From: Polyodon spathula | Taxonomy: Eukaryota; Chordata; Actinopteri; Acipenseriformes; Polyodontidae | Assembly (NCBI RefSeq): GCF_017654505.1 | Contig: NC_054538.1 | Location: 22,726,783-22,790,782 of the forward strand | DNA: 64,000 bases | Direction of reading: 5' to 3' | Shown here: piece by piece, positions 63,801 through 64,000 of the stretch | Numbering within the stretch: position 1 is the first letter of the stretch | How the letters are laid out: each line of letters begins with the position of its first letter | Notes under the pieces: model-generated | Told to the model about the DNA's origin: nothing | Database searches by the model: none | Seen by the model: the letters and a program-made list of their open reading frames with translations, nothing else | Program-made: the position numbers and the translations under genes

Positions 63801-64000
63801 TTTTATTATTTGAATAAAAAAGATACTCTGCTTCCACTTGATGAGTGAATTTGTTCAGGTAGAACTGCAGTTGAGACTCACCCCATCCAAGGCACAAGAA
63901 ACGCTTCCTTATTAGCCTTGTCCGGACCTTCCCAGTAACAGCCATGTAAGACTGCCAAGCTTCTGTCAAAACCCAGCAGAATGAAGCCAAGAAGAAGAAG
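37824..64000 (-). CDS. ADGRB3: Adhesion G-protein-coupled receptor B3 (BAI3), 3' half, 12 exons
   Basis: Joined exons on the minus strand: 64000-63882, 61526-61457, 60341-60275, 57326-57241, 56926-56828, 55987-55816, 48721-48626, 47524-47485, 43734-43100, 42926-42891, 39411-39307, 38012-37824. All junctions are GT/AG and keep one frame: 570 residues plus stop, and the gene continues past 64000. BAI3 is a brain-enriched plasma-membrane receptor of the adhesion GPCR family; known ligands include C1q-like proteins and its tail binds ELMO/DOCK to drive Rac signalling. Visible here are TM3-TM7, an ECL2 cysteine (CWLSLEGG), the TM7 signature SLQGF, a long cytoplasmic tail, the RKR segment and the terminal QTEV PDZ ligand. 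The tail matches BAI3 rather than BAI1/BAI2 as I remember them, notably [11 protein letters not shown] and LPHERL. No stop or frameshift was found, so the copy looks functional. An additional paralogue elsewhere in the genome cannot be excluded. Confidence 0.96.
39307..39411 (-). CDS. ADGRB3: ADGRB3 exon with the RKR ELMO-binding helix
   Basis: A 105-bp exon in phase 0 encoding [20 protein letters not shown] then [15 protein letters not shown]. Work on BAI1 and BAI3 maps ELMO binding to a helix containing RKR, and that triplet is intact here. Acceptor TTTTTAG, donor GTGAGT. Confidence 0.95.
39412..41145. other. ADGRB3 intron sequence before the hAT-like element
   Basis: AT-rich. T-run at 39780-39803 and A-run near 39860-39876. 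No coding sequence. Confidence 0.4.
41510..41563. repeat. (AAT)n microsatellite
   Basis: About 17 AAT units inside the hAT-like element. Confidence 0.95.
41846..42140 (-). repeat. tRNA-derived SINE inside the hAT-like element
   Basis: On the minus strand it starts GGCTTCCGAGTCGAGCATCC with an A-box-like region and a B-box-like GGTTTTGAGTCC near 42060-42049. The body matches a SINE I remember from gar and sturgeon DNA, with the middle part deleted. Confidence 0.55.
42891..42926 (-). CDS. ADGRB3: ADGRB3 micro-exon: [12 protein letters not shown]
   Basis: A 36-bp exon in phase 0 on both sides, only 173 bp from the large tail exon. Acceptor TTTAATAG, donor GTGAGT. It encodes a 12-residue basic-then-acidic segment conserved in all BAI tails. 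Confidence 0.94.
43100..43734 (-). CDS. ADGRB3: ADGRB3 large cytoplasmic exon
   Basis: A 635-bp exon encoding 211 codons. It starts [19 protein letters not shown], holds an acidic run (NDDEDEKG), and then [29 protein letters not shown], and an end rich in Ser/Thr ([15 protein letters not shown]). No transmembrane segment is present. Acceptor ATTTGTCAG, donor GTGAGT. The length is close to the BAI3 segment I remember, with a few short gaps relative to mammals. Confidence 0.96.
44656..46404. mobile_element. TTAA-flanked foldback element with ~0.8-0.9 kb inverted arms
   Basis: The element is 44660-46400, with TTAA on both sides (44656-44659, 46401-46404) and ends AGGGTAC(A/T)TCAG. The arms, 44660-45556 and 45617-46400, are diverged inverted copies over nearly their full length. 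The left arm is longer because of an (AT)n expansion. The 60-bp centre (45557-45616) is flanked by 30-bp arms with one mismatch. TTAA duplications are used by piggyBac and Kolobok transposons, and purine-starting ends favour Kolobok. No transposase was recognised. It lies in an ADGRB3 intron. Confidence 0.85.
45383..45450. repeat. (AT)n microsatellite after a poly(A) tract
   Basis: A-run at 45364-45383 then AT. The corresponding place in the other arm of the foldback has only AAAAAAATAAATATT. Confidence 0.97.
46840..46907. repeat. (TA)n microsatellite
   Basis: Uninterrupted TA run inside an ADGRB3 intron. Confidence 0.97.
47485..47524 (-). CDS. ADGRB3: ADGRB3 micro-exon: [13 protein letters not shown]
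   Basis: A 40-bp exon, phase 0 in and phase 1 out, with acceptor CTCAACAG and donor GTAAGG. It encodes a 13-residue acidic segment shared by BAI receptors. The following exon completes the Val codon. Confidence 0.94.
48468..48535. repeat. (GT)n/(AT)n microsatellite
   Basis: Short GT run followed by AT, about 90 bp downstream (in gene direction) of the 96-bp exon donor. Confidence 0.97.
48626..48721 (-). CDS. ADGRB3: ADGRB3 exon: membrane-proximal cytoplasmic tail
   Basis: A 96-bp exon in phase 0 on both sides, encoding [19 protein letters not shown] then [13 protein letters not shown]. The acceptor is TATTATAG and the donor GTTAGC is weaker than the other donors in the gene. It directly follows TM7. 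Skipping would remove 32 residues in frame. Confidence 0.93.
49044..49092. repeat. Perfect 12-bp-stem hairpin
   Basis: GAATCCCACCCA at 49044-49055 is perfectly inverted at 49081-49092 across a 25-nt loop. Confidence 0.85.
49093..51179. other. ADGRB3 intron sequence, nothing assigned
   Basis: AT-rich with homopolymers near 49358 and 50800. No coding segment recognised. Confidence 0.4.
51180..51850 (+). mobile_element. Tc1/mariner transposase remnant
   Basis: Plus-strand frame 51449-51754 reads [15 protein letters not shown] (second catalytic Asp) and [14 protein letters not shown] (third acidic residue), then a C-terminus. Upstream bases (51190-51350) hold the decayed first half, including a [17 protein letters not shown] block. 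No inverted repeats were found. A third or fourth Tc1 family in the window. Confidence 0.85.
52661..52751. repeat. (TA)n/(AC)n microsatellite
   Basis: TA run followed by AC, ending at the first base of a Tc1 inverted repeat. Confidence 0.97.
52752..53477 (+). mobile_element. Tc1/mariner family A, left half
   Basis: Left end CAGTGGGTCTCAAAAGTATT and a long inverted repeat, then a transposase DNA-binding half in frame 53167-53430: [20 protein letters not shown], a GRP hook (RTGRPQKLS) and [16 protein letters not shown]. The catalytic half is replaced at about 53440-53480 by an opposite-strand Tc1 copy. Confidence 0.85.
53478..54672 (-). mobile_element. Tc1/mariner family B, right half, inverted
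   Basis: Same family as 1015-2483, in minus orientation. The outer end (54672) is the inverse of CAGTGGCTTGCAAAAG. Transposase pieces: 54217-53981, 53969-53751 ([20 protein letters not shown] with the first catalytic Asp) and 53775-53480 ([29 protein letters not shown]). It stops after KIAVH, so the C-terminus and the other inverted repeat are missing. Confidence 0.88.
54673..54799. repeat. (GT)n, (TA)n and a 43-base C homopolymer
   Basis: GT at about 54672-54712, TA to 54726, then C at 54757-54799. Homopolymers of this length are prone to assembly error. Confidence 0.95.
54800..55815. other. ADGRB3 intron sequence, (CCCAC)n near 55390
   Basis: No coding sequence. A CCCAC-type repeat at about 55390-55412. 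Confidence 0.4.
55816..55987 (-). CDS. ADGRB3: ADGRB3 exon: TM6, extracellular loop 3 and TM7
   Basis: A 172-bp exon encoding 57 full codons. [20 protein letters not shown] is TM6 and [20 protein letters not shown] is TM7, followed by HCILRKE. Acceptor TGCTCAG and donor GTAAGA. These are the most conserved residues of the group and fix the family assignment. Confidence 0.97.
56828..56926 (-). CDS. ADGRB3: ADGRB3 exon: third intracellular loop
   Basis: A 99-bp exon encoding [18 protein letters not shown] then [15 protein letters not shown]. It ends AT|GTAAGT, so the next exon supplies the G of the Met codon. The CAKC pair and Ser/Thr-rich stretch agree with what I recall of BAI3. The frame with the most visible open stretch here is not the coding one. 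Confidence 0.95.
57241..57326 (-). CDS. ADGRB3: ADGRB3 exon: end of TM5 and third intracellular loop
   Basis: An 86-bp exon encoding [13 protein letters not shown] then [15 protein letters not shown], ending GG|GTAAGT in phase 2. Acceptor GACAG. The hydrophobic start completes TM5 and the charged end enters the third loop. Confidence 0.95.
57327..60274. other. ADGRB3 intron, with tandem duplication near 59955-60084
   Basis: Non-coding. A 67-bp block at 59955-60021 is repeated at 60022-60084 with few changes, both holding CAGCATTGCAAAGAGAATTA or close. Confidence 0.6.
60275..60341 (-). CDS. ADGRB3: ADGRB3 exon: extracellular loop 2 and start of TM5
   Basis: A 67-bp exon that completes Tyr from the previous exon and encodes CWLSLEGG, with the conserved loop-2 cysteine, then [14 protein letters not shown]. 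The donor is GTAAAC. The acceptor is TTCCAG. Confidence 0.95.
61457..61526 (-). CDS. ADGRB3: ADGRB3 exon: TM4
   Basis: A 70-bp exon between a T-rich tract ending in CAG and a GTAAGT donor. It encodes [13 protein letters not shown] (TM4) and KAKGYGTPQ, with split codons on both sides (Gly in, Tyr out). Both splices keep the frame. Confidence 0.95.
61617..62327. mobile_element. 711-bp TIR element (MITE-like)
   Basis: Inverted ends AAGC(T/C)(G/A)GGTCCACACC then TGAGCGATCAGTTGC pair across 711 bp. Inside are shorter inverted words (CAATTGTGCAACC, GTTGCGCAA). The middle carries a direct duplication (62032-62090 and 62188-62229, TGTCACCTCAGTT...ACTTGTAGAC). No transposase. Flanking duplication is not convincing, so PIF/Harbinger or hAT cannot be chosen. 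Confidence 0.75.
62600..62851. mobile_element. 252-bp MITE with TA target site
   Basis: Ends CAGCTATGGCCAAAAG and CAAATGTTTGCCTATAGCTG (approximate inverses), flanked by TA on both sides (62598-62599 and 62852-62853). Short, AT-rich and non-coding, as for Tc1-related MITEs. Confidence 0.8.
62852..63881. other. ADGRB3 intron, nothing assigned
   Basis: AT-rich sequence with a short (TG)n at about 63369-63385. Confidence 0.4.
63882..64000 (-). CDS. ADGRB3: ADGRB3 exon: TM3 and second intracellular loop (cut by window edge)
   Basis: Encodes residues 1-39 of the visible part, starting within a hydrophobic [11 protein letters not shown] stretch, then [11 protein letters not shown] and a basic RTRLIRKRF loop. 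It ends TGG G|GTGAGT, phase 1. The 5' border lies outside the window. The pattern is TM3 followed by a basic intracellular loop of B-type adhesion GPCRs. Confidence 0.95.

Overview
The window is vertebrate genomic DNA. It has spliced exons with GT/AG borders, long introns, many (TA)n and (GT)n microsatellites, and a dense mix of Tc1/mariner, hAT-like, Ty3/gypsy, DIRS, LINE and SINE copies. The protein gene and the repeat set (Tc1 copies, a CR1-type LINE with an 8-bp tail repeat, DIRS, gypsy) point to a ray-finned fish. From memory the CR1 and SINE copies look like those of non-teleosts such as sturgeon, paddlefish or gar; this lineage call is inference.

Only one cellular protein gene can be supported: the 3' half of ADGRB3 (BAI3, adhesion G-protein-coupled receptor B3) on the minus strand. 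Twelve exons lie between the window edge (64000) and the stop codon at 37824. Spliced, they give an uninterrupted frame of 570 residues running from TM3 through TM7, the long cytoplasmic tail with the RKR segment tied to ELMO binding, and the C-terminal QTEV PDZ ligand. The gene's 5' half (extracellular region, GAIN domain, TM1-TM2) lies beyond 64000.

Bases 1-37100 lie downstream of the gene and hold mostly decayed mobile elements. In order: a tRNA-type SINE (5-244); an almost full-length Tc1 copy (1015-2483) and a shorter Tc1-like copy (2495-3121) between microsatellites; a CR1-type LINE end (4944-5530); a gypsy LTR (7061-7477); a 67-bp-arm palindrome (8738-8925) 0.9 kb before a DIRS reverse transcriptase remnant (9784-10975); a second LTR (11784-12222); a third LTR with a gypsy pol fragment (15811-17000); a gypsy gag-protease-RT block (22515-25600) with a tRNA-Leu-like primer site (25826-25866); a solo LTR (28505-28971); a Tc1 copy (29897-30921); a LINE endonuclease remnant (31810-33320); and a rearranged gypsy RT/LTR locus (33380-35219).

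The ADGRB3 introns carry a hAT-like element with a perfect 8-bp target duplication (41146-42717), a 1.74-kb TTAA-flanked element made almost entirely of two inverted arms (44660-46400), a Tc1 remnant (51180-51850), a chimera of two Tc1 families (52752-54672), a 711-bp TIR element (61617-62327) and a 252-bp TA-flanked MITE (62600-62851). No tRNA or rRNA gene, CRISPR array or bacterial-type operon is visible. The strongest unexplained structures are the TTAA foldback, the 8.7-kb palindrome, the extended tRNA-like primer site and an 84-nt hairpin at 13457-13540.
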